Source: Liminaster sp045576355 | GTDB taxonomy: Bacteria; Bacteroidota; Bacteroidia; Bacteroidales; UBA3663 | Length of the DNA: 44,184 nt | Reading direction: 5' to 3' | Assembly (NCBI GenBank): GCA_045576355.1 | Contig: JAZNGG010000014.1 | Location: forward strand, 1 to 44,184 | Part shown: in pieces, positions 1 through 7,489 of the stretch | Layout: every line of letters begins with the position of its first letter | How positions within the stretch are numbered: position 1 is the stretch's first letter | Program-made: the position numbers and the translations under genes | The notes under the pieces: model-generated | What the model saw: the letters and a program-made list of their open reading frames with translations, nothing else | What the model was told of the DNA's origin: nothing | Databases searched by the model: none

Positions 1-47
1 AAAACAATGTTTTAAAAAATCAGGAAAGTAAAAACCACAAAAAACCC

Positions 48-71
48 GACCCTAATTAGGGTCTTTTTTTT
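48..71. terminator. Rho-independent terminator, perfect 16-nt palindrome plus T8
   Basis: A perfect palindrome gaccctaattagggtc (48-63) is followed directly by eight T (64-71). On the plus strand this is a textbook intrinsic terminator for a gene lying left of the window. The left flank is A-rich (39-44), so it may also work in the other direction and end ispE, whose stop is about 90 bases away on the minus strand. Confidence 0.75.
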
Positions 72-163
72 GGTAGTTTTTAATGTCTAAATTGTATTAC
101 ACTGATTATCAGAGTGTAAACAAAAGATTAAAAATTAAAAAATAACGAAAAACGCTATCGGGG

Positions 164-1027
164 TTACACCTCAGCCGGCATTGCCAAAGCATCGTGATCT
201 TGCGGAAACCAAAGGGAGGGGCTTTGTGGCTGATGATCGAAAATCCCAAACAGAGCTGAGCCGCTGCCCGACATGCTGGCATATAGAGCCCCATGATCAT
301 AGAGAGTCGTCTTGATGTCGGCAAGGGCAGGATGGATGGGGAATAAAGTTTTTTCGAAGTCGTTGCTGATGCGGTGTCTCCATTGCTCAACGGGGAGGGT
401 CAGCAGCGTGGCGAGAGGGGTGGCGGGATAGCGCGGGATGATCTGGGCAAAAGCATCTCGGGTGCTGACATAGATGGGCGGCTTGACGACGACGAGCCAT
501 CTGCCGGCCAATGAGAAGGTGGAGGGAGTGAGTTCTGCTCCGATGCCGTCAGTCAGGTATTGCGCTCCGGTGCGGCAGAAAAACGGACAGTCTGCTCCCA
601 GCATGGCAGCCTCTCTCTCGATGTCCTGATCGCTTAGGGGCAGAGAAAAGAGTCTGCGCAGCGAGAGTAAGGTGTGTGACGCATCGGATGAGCCTCCGCC
701 TAATCCGGCTCCAAAAGGGATCTTTTTTTCGAGATGTATGTGCACGCCCGGTAGGTCGGGGAAAAGCTTATGAAGTCGTCTGTAGGCTTTTACGCAGAGA
801 TTATCCTCTGCCGCTCCATCGACGTGTAGGCCGGTCAATGTGAAGCGGCACGATCCGGATGCCCCCTCGGGAATAATCTCTAATGCGTCACGCCATCCGA
901 TGGGGTAGAAGAGGCTTTGCAGGGTGTGATAGCCATCAGGGTGTCGAGATGTGACATAGAGTCCAATATTGATTTTGGCATGAGGAAAACAAATTTCTTT
1001 GTCTGTAGGGTGGGAAATCATGGGCAT
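164..1027 (-). CDS. ispE: 4-diphosphocytidyl-2-C-methyl-D-erythritol kinase
   Basis: A cytosolic GHMP-family kinase that phosphorylates the 2-hydroxyl of CDP-methylerythritol in the non-mevalonate (MEP) isoprenoid pathway. The 287-residue length is normal for IspE. The N-terminal AKIN motif (residues 17-20) carries the catalytic lysine, and the glycine-rich ATP loop PFGAGLGGGSSDA (about 104-116) contains the catalytic aspartate. A C-terminal SGSGSALFGIF segment is the third GHMP motif. An internal ATG three codons in (MISHP) is an equally possible start. The gene stands alone, divergent from grpE across a 232-base gap that holds its probable -7 element, and it faces a palindromic terminator on its 3' side. 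Identification is by motifs and is firm. Confidence 0.95.
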   Translation of the reverse strand: MPMISHPTDKEICFPHAKINIGLYVTSRHPDGYHTLQSLFYPIGWRDALEIIPEGASGSCRFTLTGLHVDGAAEDNLCVKAYRRLHKLFPDLPGVHIHLEKKIPFGAGLGGGSSDASHTLLSLRRLFSLPLSDQDIEREAAMLGADCPFFCRTGAQYLTDGIGAELTPSTFSLAGRWLVVVKPPIYVSTRDAFAQIIPRYPATPLATLLTLPVEQWRHRISNDFEKTLFPIHPALADIKTTLYDHGALYASMSGSGSALFGIFDHQPQSPSLWFPQDHDALAMPAEV

Positions 1028-1094
1028 TGGTTTGTTATATGAAAAAAGTGTGTGATGATAATGTGGAAGTCTTGGTCGGGCAGATCTACGCTGA

Positions 1095-1102
1095 CAAAGA
1101 TA
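1095..1102 (-). promoter_or_regulatory. Possible -7 element for ispE
   Basis: The minus strand reads TATCTTTG here, a full match to the Bacteroidota -7 consensus TAnnTTTG, about 68 bases before the ispE ATG. No convincing -33 TTTG sits at the expected 19-21 base spacing, so this is a motif match only. Confidence 0.35.
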
Positions 1103-1259
1103 AGGTTTTTATCTGAATTTCCATCCCCAATGGTTGTCATATTGACAAAAAAGGGGGGAAGAGGGAGAAAAAGAGGTGTTTGGCAAAGTTTTTGTAGGGC
1201 ACTATTAAAGTCGCTTTGCTGATTAAAATATTGAGATCAAAATAATAATTAATTAAGAT

Positions 1260-1865
1260 ATGATACCTACAGAAGATTTACAAGATGCATCTCGCATGGC
1301 GGAAGGTGCAGAAAACAACGGAGAAATGCTTGATAACCCGACATCGGGGGCGTCAGAAGATGTTATGCCCGATGACTCAGCCCCTGCAGAGGAGCAGGGA
1401 GGTGAGGAAAATGATGCCATGAAGGCTCTCCAAAAGGAGTATGATGACTTGCACAACAGTTATCTGCGTCTGCTGGCAGACCATGAGAACTATCGTAAGA
1501 ATGTGCAAAAAGAGAAACAGAGTCTGCTCAAGTATGGCACCGAGGGTGTTTTGACCAAACTGCTCCCGATCGTTGATGACTTTGAGCTGGCTATAAAGTC
1601 GCTCGACAACGCCACAGACATTGAGGCTGTGAGAGAGGGTGTCCATCTGATCTATAAAAAGTTTATCACCTATTTGGATCAGCAAGGGGTGAAGCCCGTC
1701 CCTGCCGATCAGGGCGATGCTTTTGATGACAACATTCACGACGCTATGACCATGTTTCCTGCTCCGACACCGGAGTTGAAAGGGAAGATTGTCGACTGCG
1801 TCACTAAGGGCTATAAGCTGGGAGACAAGGTGATCCGCTATGCCAAAGTTGTAGTGGGTCAATAA
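1260..1865 (+). CDS. grpE: Nucleotide exchange factor GrpE
   Basis: Co-chaperone that releases ADP from DnaK. The protein has 201 residues: an acidic, low-complexity N-terminal extension (about 1-55), a long helical segment rich in charged residues (about 55-110, including RLLADHENYRKN, the conserved start of the GrpE core), and a C-terminal beta domain ending in KGYKLGDKVIRYAKVVV, the family hallmark. The dnaJ gene follows 30 bases downstream, so the two are likely cotranscribed; dnaK is not in the window. The upstream 1211-1218 TCGCTTTG is only a near match to a -7 element. No HrcA/CIRCE-type inverted repeat is visible in the 232-base leader region. Confidence 0.95.
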   Translation: MIPTEDLQDASRMAEGAENNGEMLDNPTSGASEDVMPDDSAPAEEQGGEENDAMKALQKEYDDLHNSYLRLLADHENYRKNVQKEKQSLLKYGTEGVLTKLLPIVDDFELAIKSLDNATDIEAVREGVHLIYKKFITYLDQQGVKPVPADQGDAFDDNIHDAMTMFPAPTPELKGKIVDCVTKGYKLGDKVIRYAKVVVGQ

Positions 1866-1895
1866 AGAGATAGAAATAATAACGCACGGATCGTT

Positions 1896-3053
1896 ATGGC
1901 AACAAAAAGAGATTATTATGAGGTGCTGGGCGTGGATAAAAACGCTGATGCCGACACCATCAAAAAGGCCTATCGTAAGTTGGCCTTGAAATATCATCCG
2001 GACAGAAACCCTAATGATAAGGTCGCTGAGGAGAAATTTAAGGAGGCTGCAGAGGCATATGAGGTCTTGAGTGACCAGGAGAAACGAGCCTCCTATGATC
2101 GCTTTGGGCATCAAGCGCCCGGAGCCGGAGGCTTTGGCGGTGGCAATCCGTTTGGCGGAGCCGGAGGCTTCTCGATGCAAGACATTTTTGATCGGTTTGG
2201 GGATATCTTTGGAGGCCATTCGCCGTTTGGCGGAGGGTTTGGCGGTGATGGAGCGCGTCCGCGAGAGGAGCGTGGTTCTGATCTGAGAGGCACTATCAAG
2301 GTGACTCTGCAGGAGATAGCAGAAGGGGCAGAGAAGAGCATTCGCCTGCGTCATGGTGTCTCTTGCAGTCATTGTCATGGCACAGGGGCTGACGGAGGTA
2401 ATGCTTTTACCACCTGCTCGCAGTGTAATGGCTCCGGGGTGATCTATACGGTGCAGAATACGATTTTGGGTCAGATGCGTCAGACGGCTGTTTGTCCGCA
2501 GTGTGGCGGTAAGGGAAGGGTGATAACCCGACCTTGTTCGCATTGTCAGGCGGGTGTCGTGCAGGAGGAGGAGGTGATCCCGTTCCGTATCCCGAAAGGG
2601 GCATTAGGGGGTACGAGTTTGACCATCAGTGGCAAGGGAAATGCAGCTCCTCATGGAGGCAGAGCGGGCAATCTCATTATCCGAATAGAAGAGATCCCGG
2701 ACAAGGAGTTGCTGCGCGATGGCAAGGACTTGGTCTATAATCTTTTGCTTCCATTTCCGACTGCCGCCCTGGGTGGCCCGGTCGAAATTCCGACACTGAG
2801 CGGACATGCCCGTATCACTATTCCAGCCGGAACACAACCCGGACGAATCCTTCGCCTCAAGGGGAAAGGCTTGCCCTCATCGGATGGTTATGGGACGGGA
2901 GACTTGCTGGTCAATGTCTTAATATATGTACCAGAGCAGCTTACAGACGATGAGCGACGCAAGGTCGAGGCTTTGTCTGCCTCTCCTCGTTTTATGCCGG
3001 ACGAAGGGAAACGTCAGACATTATTTGCCAAAATAAAACATCTTTTTGATTGA
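1896..3053 (+). CDS. dnaJ: Chaperone protein DnaJ (grpE-linked copy)
   Basis: Type I (class A) Hsp40 of 385 residues that stimulates the DnaK ATPase and presents unfolded clients. The J domain occupies residues 4-70 with the HPD loop at 34-36. A G/F-rich linker follows (about 75-125), then the zinc region and C-terminal substrate domains. Three zinc motifs are canonical CxxCxGxG: 157-164 (CSHCHGTG), 174-181 (CSQCNGSG) and 200-207 (CPQCGGKG). The fourth, 214-221 (CSHCQAGV), keeps both cysteines but has lost the GxG. A second, more canonical DnaJ lies at 33782-34900. Directly downstream is a repeat-filled non-coding block, so dnaJ is probably the last gene of its operon. Confidence 0.95.
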   Translation: MATKRDYYEVLGVDKNADADTIKKAYRKLALKYHPDRNPNDKVAEEKFKEAAEAYEVLSDQEKRASYDRFGHQAPGAGGFGGGNPFGGAGGFSMQDIFDRFGDIFGGHSPFGGGFGGDGARPREERGSDLRGTIKVTLQEIAEGAEKSIRLRHGVSCSHCHGTGADGGNAFTTCSQCNGSGVIYTVQNTILGQMRQTAVCPQCGGKGRVITRPCSHCQAGVVQEEEVIPFRIPKGALGGTSLTISGKGNAAPHGGRAGNLIIRIEEIPDKELLRDGKDLVYNLLLPFPTAALGGPVEIPTLSGHARITIPAGTQPGRILRLKGKGLPSSDGYGTGDLLVNVLIYVPEQLTDDERRKVEALSASPRFMPDEGKRQTLFAKIKHLFD

Positions 3054-3058
3054 TTTTG

Positions 3059-3120
3059 GTTGAGGGGTTTAGGGGTTGAAGGGTTGAGTGGTTGAAGGGT
3101 TTAGGGGTTGAAGGGTTGAA
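3059..3120. repeat. G/T-rich degenerate array with 32-base period
   Basis: A 23-base sequence occurs twice exactly, at 3065-3087 and 3097-3119 (period 32). It is composed of the words GGGTTTA, GGGGTTGAA and GGGTTGA. One strand is almost free of C. The complementary words reappear inverted at 3531-3567. Confidence 0.75.
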
Positions 3121-3267
3121 ATAATAAACTACTAAACTTCTAAACCAAACAGGGGCTCTGCCCCAAGTGCTAAGAGCAAAGAGGAAAACTGAAAAGTGAA
3201 AACATCGCCATTAGCCATCGCGGGACGCAGCCCCTAACCCACCGCAGAGTAAAGCTCCATACCAAAG

Positions 3268-3394
3268 TTATCCCACACAGAATTCACAGAAATTCACAAA
3301 AAAACGCACGCTATCGCTTGCGTTTACCATCCGGAAGGGAAGCACTGCGGAGCATGTGCGCTCTGTGAAATTCTGTGTGCTCTGTGTGGGATAA
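3268..3394. repeat. Imperfect inverted repeat of about 30 bases per arm
   Basis: The left arm 3268-3297 begins ttatcccacacagaattcac and the right arm 3362-3394, read on the opposite strand, begins ttatcccacacagagcacac. The first 14 bases match exactly and the rest is a near match. The loop contains a small secondary hairpin, cgcacgctatcgcttgcg (one mismatch, starting at about 3304). Confidence 0.65.
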
Positions 3395-3479
3395 AAACAT
3401 ATTTCAGTGTGAATTTTGGTTATTCCCGTTGGTCATGAGCTTCGCGGGATGAGGGGGTTAGGGGACGAAGTCCCTTGTT

Positions 3480-3525
3480 GGTTTAGAAGTTTAAAGGTTT
3501 AGAAGTTTAAAGGTTTAGAAGTTTA
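3480..3525. repeat. Tandem repeat, 16-base unit, about 2.9 copies
   Basis: The unit ggtttagaagtttaaa is repeated head to tail at 3480-3495, 3496-3511 and 3512-3525 (last copy incomplete), with no mismatches in the parts present. The reverse complement of the unit core occurs at 3132-3150 and 3584-3602. Confidence 0.8.
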
Positions 3526-3632
3526 TTTTTCAACCCTTAAACCCCTCAACCCCTCAACCTTTCAACCAAAAAGGGCGCAGCCCCTAAACTTCTAAACCAA
3601 ACCAGGCTAAGCCCGAATTAAACATTCTAAAA

Positions 3633-3669
3633 ACATCTTATGTTATTGCAACATGAGATGTCTTTTGTT
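3633..3669 (+). terminator. Hairpin followed by a T-rich tail
   Basis: acatcttatgtt (3633-3644) pairs with aacatgagatgt (3650-3661), one T-G pair and a five-base loop, followed by cttttgtttt. It looks like an intrinsic terminator closing the repeat block. It lies 580 bases past dnaJ and only 39 bases before the next gene's ATG, so a leader hairpin is also possible. Confidence 0.4.
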
Positions 3670-3707
3670 TTGTCTCATATCTTTTGTTTAACTCACATAT
3701 CTCCTAT

Positions 3708-4343
3708 ATGAAAGAAATATTATCTTACTTATCTGTTTTGCTGAGCATCGTATTGTTAATCTCTGTGTCGTTTGATGTTTTGACAGAGGCTGATCCTCTT
3801 ATGTCTCGTTTGACCTACTACTCGGTCTGCTTGTTGCTTTTAGCAGATTTTTTTGCATTGATGTTTTTGGAGCAGGATAAGAAAGCCTTTTGGCGTCGTC
3901 AATGGCCTTTGCTGGTTTCCTCTTTTCCGTTTTTGCTGATCGCAGAGTTAATGTTTGCATCGGTCGATCCAGCGCTTTATCATGCCTTGCATTTTTTACC
4001 TCTCATTAGAGGCTTTTTCTCGATTTATATCATCGTCGGATGGTATGTCAAAAATTTGGGAAGTCGTGTTTTGGTGAGTTATTTCTTTATCTCCTGTTGT
4101 GTCGTTTATTTTTCATCGCTGTTATTTTTCTCTTTTGAGAGAGATGTCAATCCTGCCGTGCATGACTATTATGATGCCCTATGGTGGGCATCCATGAATT
4201 TTACGACGATCGGATCGAATATTATCGCGTCCAGTGTCGTCGGAAAAATCTTAGGTGTAATAATGGGATTTTGCGGCATGATGATGCTGCCGGTGTTTAC
4301 CGCCTTTTTTACGGGGCAGGTGGCCAAGGCGCGTGGTGTCTAA
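3708..4343 (+). CDS. Potassium-channel-like membrane protein with atypical filter
   Basis: A 211-residue integral membrane protein with several hydrophobic stretches arranged like a compact six-segment voltage-gated-type channel, the last two flanking a pore loop. The pore sequence is WWASMNFTTIGSNI, with the filter-like TTIGSN at about 166-171, where potassium channels usually carry TVGYG. A following glycine-rich inner helix (GKILGVIMGFCGMMMLPVF) fits the family. I chose the ATG at 3708; an in-frame TTG eight codons upstream is the only extension. The stop overlaps the stop of the convergent methyltransferase (shared bases ctaa). Ion selectivity cannot be inferred: the missing GYG makes strict K+ selectivity doubtful. 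Membership in the channel superfamily is inference from pattern. Confidence 0.65.
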   Translation: MKEILSYLSVLLSIVLLISVSFDVLTEADPLMSRLTYYSVCLLLLADFFALMFLEQDKKAFWRRQWPLLVSSFPFLLIAELMFASVDPALYHALHFLPLIRGFFSIYIIVGWYVKNLGSRVLVSYFFISCCVVYFSSLLFFSFERDVNPAVHDYYDALWWASMNFTTIGSNIIASSVVGKILGVIMGFCGMMMLPVFTAFFTGQVAKARGV

Positions 4344-5764
4344 TTTCTGATGCGCCACTCCTGGGGGTAAAGGTTATTGCATCTATTGCCGAGATTTTTG
4401 ACAAAGCCCAACGGGACACCCTGATAACTGATCGTTATGTATCCTCGCGGAGTCTCTTGGGGGACAGCGATTGCCTTACGTCTCAGATAATCGAGCGCTG
4501 TGTCAAGACTGACATCGACTGAGGGGAATGCTTCGGGGGCGAATCTTTCAGACAGGGCAAGTGCATGGTCGGGGATGAGGTCGTTGCCCTTGACCGTGGC
4601 CACCTCTATGCCGGAGCGGAGCACGTAGATCACGCTGTCTTTGAGCTGCTGATATAGTGCGTAATGTTTCTGCGAGATGACCCTCACTCTCCCTTCGTCA
4701 TCCATAGAAAAGTGTTGTCCGGGGGTGTATCGGGGATCATCGGTCAGCCATCGATCGATCTGGCTGCATATTTCCTTAAAAGATAGTTTGCAATGCTTGA
4801 GTGAGGGTGTGTCAGATTTAGACTTTCGATGGCGAGAGTCATGCTTGGACGGAGCACTTAGCGCTGTGCATGCTTTACGGACAGCTGCCATAAACAACCC
4901 TTCTCCGCGTGTGAAGTGGGGCATAAATCTATAGCAGGGATACTCCCCGATGAGTGGAGGGTGAATCCTCCAGCTCTCTTCGAACGGGATGGAGATTGCC
5001 TCTCCTCCCAACTCTTCGCATAGGAAGGCTATCTGTTCTTCATTTTCAGCCGTATTAAATGTGCAGGTGCTGTATATGAGAATTCCTCCGGGCTTCAGAG
5101 CCTCCCAGGCATCTTTAAGGATGTCTCTTTGCAGCATCTGACACTCTCTTACCTTGAGCGGAGACCATTCGATAATCGCCCCTTCATCTTTGCGAAACAT
5201 CCCTTCGCCGCTGCATGGCACATCGGTCAGTATGACATCAAATGTGTTTTTCAGCCGAGCGAAGTCTCCGGGGCCTCCGGCAGTTACCGTGACATCGGAC
5301 AATCCCCACTTACAGACATTTTCAGACAAAATGCGTGCTCGCTTACGGTCAATCTCGTTGCACACCACCTGACTGCCTGCGGGAAGTGCGGAGAGTGCCA
5401 ATGTCGTTTTCCCTCCGGGTGCAGCACATAGATCCAAATAGCTGACCGGACGATCTATCAATGTCCTGATGCAATGGGCAAGAAACATGCTGGAGGCTTC
5501 CTGCACATAGTAACATCCGGCGTGAAACAGCGGATCGGACGTAAAGGATGGTCTCTCTTTCAGATAATATCCCTCCGGGCACCATGCCACCGGGCAGTCT
5601 ATGTACTCCCCGTGGGGCAGTGACTCCGCGTCATGCCGTTTGGATGGATGAAGGCGGAGGCTCACCGATGGGGTGGTCTGTGTCAAAGCTGCCATAAAAT
5701 CGGAGTACTCTGATGGCGGGAGTATGCTCTGCATTTGGAGGAGAAAGGCTTCCGGGAGGGTCAT
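4340..5764 (-). CDS. RsmF/NOL1-type rRNA (cytosine-C5) methyltransferase
   Basis: A 474-residue SAM-dependent RNA m5C methyltransferase of the RsmB/RsmF/NOP2 group. SAM-binding motif I is DLCAAPGGKT (111-120). Motif IV, DVPCSGEGMF (181-190), and motif VI, YSTCTF (Cys234), supply the two cysteines used by m5C enzymes. The C-terminal 150 residues, with a weak YITISYQGVPLGFVKNLGNR ending, resemble the PUA-like tail of RsmF/YebU rather than the N-terminal NusB-type domain of RsmB, so a 16S rRNA target is most likely. It is a single-gene unit on the minus strand, ending inside the stop codon of the channel gene. The exact target base is not deducible. Confidence 0.88.
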   Translation of the reverse strand: MTLPEAFLLQMQSILPPSEYSDFMAALTQTTPSVSLRLHPSKRHDAESLPHGEYIDCPVAWCPEGYYLKERPSFTSDPLFHAGCYYVQEASSMFLAHCIRTLIDRPVSYLDLCAAPGGKTTLALSALPAGSQVVCNEIDRKRARILSENVCKWGLSDVTVTAGGPGDFARLKNTFDVILTDVPCSGEGMFRKDEGAIIEWSPLKVRECQMLQRDILKDAWEALKPGGILIYSTCTFNTAENEEQIAFLCEELGGEAISIPFEESWRIHPPLIGEYPCYRFMPHFTRGEGLFMAAVRKACTALSAPSKHDSRHRKSKSDTPSLKHCKLSFKEICSQIDRWLTDDPRYTPGQHFSMDDEGRVRVISQKHYALYQQLKDSVIYVLRSGIEVATVKGNDLIPDHALALSERFAPEAFPSVDVSLDTALDYLRRKAIAVPQETPRGYITISYQGVPLGFVKNLGNRCNNLYPQEWRIRN

Positions 5765-5807
5765 AATGATAAAGATGATTAAAATTGTCGCGCTAAATTA
5801 CAGCAAA

Positions 5808-5840
5808 TTGCACGAATAACCAAAAAAAGTTGTATTTTTG
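5808..5840 (+). promoter_or_regulatory. Bacteroidota-type promoter for the RsmI-like operon
   Basis: TATTTTTG at 5833-5840 matches the -7 consensus TAnnTTTG exactly, with a TTG at 5808-5810 in the -33 position (22-base spacer). It sits 18 bases before the ATG at 5859, giving a very short leader. Confidence 0.55.
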
Positions 5841-5858
5841 CATAAAAAATGAGAGAAA

Positions 5859-6599
5859 ATGTCCGTTACACCAGCATTATATCTGCTCCCGGTCACACTC
5901 GGTGATACACCGATCAGTCAGGTCTTGCCTGATCATAATCGAGAGGTTATCTTGCAACTGCAATATTTTATCGTTGAAAACCTGCGCAGTGCTCGTCGCT
6001 TTCTTAAGCGCGTGGATGCCTCCATCGATATTGACTCACTGACTTTTTTCGAACTTAATAAGCATACTGATCGCACGTTGCTCTCCTCTTACCTGGAGCC
6101 TCTGCGGTCAGGACACCCTGTGGGGCTCCTTTCTGAAGCCGGTTGTCCGGCTGTGGCTGATCCGGGTGCTGATGTCGTCGCGCTTGCTCAGCGCAGCCAT
6201 CTGCGAGTGATCCCGCTGGTGGGACCATCGAGTATTATAATGAGTGTCATGGCCTCAGGGTTTAATGGTCAGAGTTTCGCTTTTCATGGCTATCTCCCCA
6301 TCAATGATGATGAGCGAGCGAGTCGCATCCGCCAGCTCGAGCAACGCGTCTATGCCGAAGACCAAACTCAGCTATTTATCGAGACCCCTTATCGAAACCT
6401 CCGTCTTATGCAACTTCTGGTCAAAGTGCTTCGGCCTCAGACTCGCATCTGCATGGCAGCTGAGCTGACTTGCCCTGATGAGCAGATCAGAAGTCTCAGT
6501 GTCACAGAGTGGCGCAAGGTGTTTGCGTCGTGCAGAAATGAGACTGAGATGGAGCAGGTTATCCCTCGTCAACCTGCCATTTTCCTCATCTATCGTTAA
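5859..6599 (+). CDS. SAM-dependent methyltransferase, RsmI-like (tetrapyrrole methylase fold)
   Basis: A 246-residue protein of the COG0313 group. Visible family features are the N-terminal LYLLPVTLGD strand and turn (RsmI has LYVVATPIGN here), the central GLLSEAGCPAVADPGADVV segment (SAM pocket; RsmI has SDAGTPLISDPG), and LVGPSSIIMSVMASGFNGQ with FHGYLP. RsmI 2'-O-methylates C1402 of 16S rRNA. This protein is shorter (RsmI is about 280 residues) and diverges in the N-terminal glycine loop, so it may be a paralogue with a different substrate. It precedes the metallo-hydrolase gene by 20 bases, making a probable two-gene operon. The promoter is just upstream. Family assignment is firm; the substrate is not. 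Confidence 0.8.
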   Translation: MSVTPALYLLPVTLGDTPISQVLPDHNREVILQLQYFIVENLRSARRFLKRVDASIDIDSLTFFELNKHTDRTLLSSYLEPLRSGHPVGLLSEAGCPAVADPGADVVALAQRSHLRVIPLVGPSSIIMSVMASGFNGQSFAFHGYLPINDDERASRIRQLEQRVYAEDQTQLFIETPYRNLRLMQLLVKVLRPQTRICMAAELTCPDEQIRSLSVTEWRKVFASCRNETEMEQVIPRQPAIFLIYR

Positions 6600-6619
6600 C
6601 ACATGGTTATCATCCTCCT

Positions 6620-7450
6620 ATGAAACTTCGATTCCTTTCCCTCTCCAGTGGGAGTTGTGGTAATTGTTACTACTTAGGCTATGATCATGCAGGCATATTG
6701 ATAGATGCCGGCATACCGGTTCGTACCATACAGAAGGTGCTCCGAGAGCATGGTATCCCATTTGAACGCATTTTTGCCCTTCTCATCACTCATGACCACA
6801 CCGATCATATCCGGTCGGCAGGGAGCATCGGGGAGCTTTATCACATACCCGTCTATACCACTCGTGAGATACATGGAGGTATGCAGCGTAATTATGGTAT
6901 GCAGAAGAAACTCTCCTCTGCCTCCATCCGCAATCTTGAGCGCGATGTGGAGGTGGTCATTCCGGGTACGCTCTTTCGTGTCACGCCGTTTACTGTGCCC
7001 CATGACTCCACAGACAATGTCGGCTACCACATCTCTTTAGGCGAGGGGGATCGTGCTCTCCGTTTCTGTCTCGTTACAGATGTCGGGCACGTAACGCAAG
7101 AGATACGTCACCATCTTTCGCAGGCTGATCACATTGTCTTGGAGTCCAACCACGACATTGATATGCTTGCCTCCGGACCCTATCCTGCCTACCTTAAGCG
7201 ACGTGTGCGTGGCGAGGGAGGGCATTTGAGCAATGCCGAGTGCGCAGAGTTGCTCCATGACATCTATCATCCCTCTCTCAAACATCTTTTTTTGTGCCAT
7301 CTGAGCGAAGAGAATAATGATCCTGATTTGGCCTATCGTACGGCTTCGAAGGCCCTTGTCAGTGAGGGGGCTAAGGTCGGCACCGATGTCGTGCTCACTG
7401 TGTTGATGCGTGGATGCCCCTCGTTGCTATATACACTCGGAGAGGTGTGA
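6620..7450 (+). CDS. MBL-fold metallo-hydrolase, WalJ/YycJ-like
   Basis: A 276-residue cytosolic metallo-beta-lactamase-fold protein. It opens with MKLRFLSLSSGSCGNCYYL, diagnostic of the YycJ/WalJ subgroup, and carries the two-metal motif HDHTDH at 58-63. Further ligand candidates are the H in PHDST (about 130), D of LVTDVGH (about 153) and H of LFLCHLS (about 226). Firmicute relatives (YycJ) are associated with cell-wall and DNA-replication coordination and have been suggested to be 5'-3' exonucleases; that role is family knowledge and not visible here. It is encoded 20 bases after the RsmI-like gene, suggesting cotranscription. Confidence 0.85.
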   Translation: MKLRFLSLSSGSCGNCYYLGYDHAGILIDAGIPVRTIQKVLREHGIPFERIFALLITHDHTDHIRSAGSIGELYHIPVYTTREIHGGMQRNYGMQKKLSSASIRNLERDVEVVIPGTLFRVTPFTVPHDSTDNVGYHISLGEGDRALRFCLVTDVGHVTQEIRHHLSQADHIVLESNHDIDMLASGPYPAYLKRRVRGEGGHLSNAECAELLHDIYHPSLKHLFLCHLSEENNDPDLAYRTASKALVSEGAKVGTDVVLTVLMRGCPSLLYTLGEV

Positions 7451-7454
7451 GTTT

Positions 7455-7462
7455 TATCTTTG
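7455..7462 (+). promoter_or_regulatory. -7 element upstream of the ZIP transporter
   Basis: TATCTTTG matches TAnnTTTG exactly, 28 bases before the ATG at 7490, within the 39-base gap after the metallo-hydrolase gene. The nearest TTG upstream (7424-7426) is too far for an ideal -33. Confidence 0.45.
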
Positions 7463-7489
7463 CGACAAATGGATATTTAGCCTATTATT

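Larger units (their letters stand above)
3054..3707. repeat. Non-coding 0.65 kb block built of direct and inverted repeats
   Basis: No credible gene lies here. The left edge (3059-3120) is a G/T-rich array made of GGGTTTA, GGGGTTGAA and GGGTTGA words. The right edge (3531-3567) holds the complementary words (CAACCCTTAAACCCCTCAAC and onward), so the ends are inverted relative to each other. A 19-base direct repeat, ctaaacttctaaaccaaac, occurs at 3132-3150 and 3584-3602. Its reverse complement is the core of a 16-base tandem repeat at 3480-3525. The middle (3268-3394) is an imperfect inverted repeat around a short GC-rich core. The nested layout resembles a non-autonomous repeat element or genome-wide intergenic repeat, but no terminal target duplication was identified. 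Confidence 0.6.

Noticed and set aside
1377..2543. A 388-codon open frame on the minus strand covering grpE and dnaJ
   Set aside because: It lies fully antisense to two firmly identified genes, and its translation shows no domain or coherent structure; such frames arise from the codon use of the real genes.
3059..3120. Telomere-like TTTAGGG words
   Set aside because: Irregular, mixed with other words and present in inverted form 450 bases away inside a chromosome; no reason to see a linear end.
3480..3525. Possible CRISPR array
   Set aside because: The 16-base units are directly adjacent with no spacers and no cas genes are nearby.
5129..5431. A 100-codon plus-strand frame inside the RNA methyltransferase gene
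   Set aside because: Antisense shadow of motif-bearing sequence of the real gene; no independent features.
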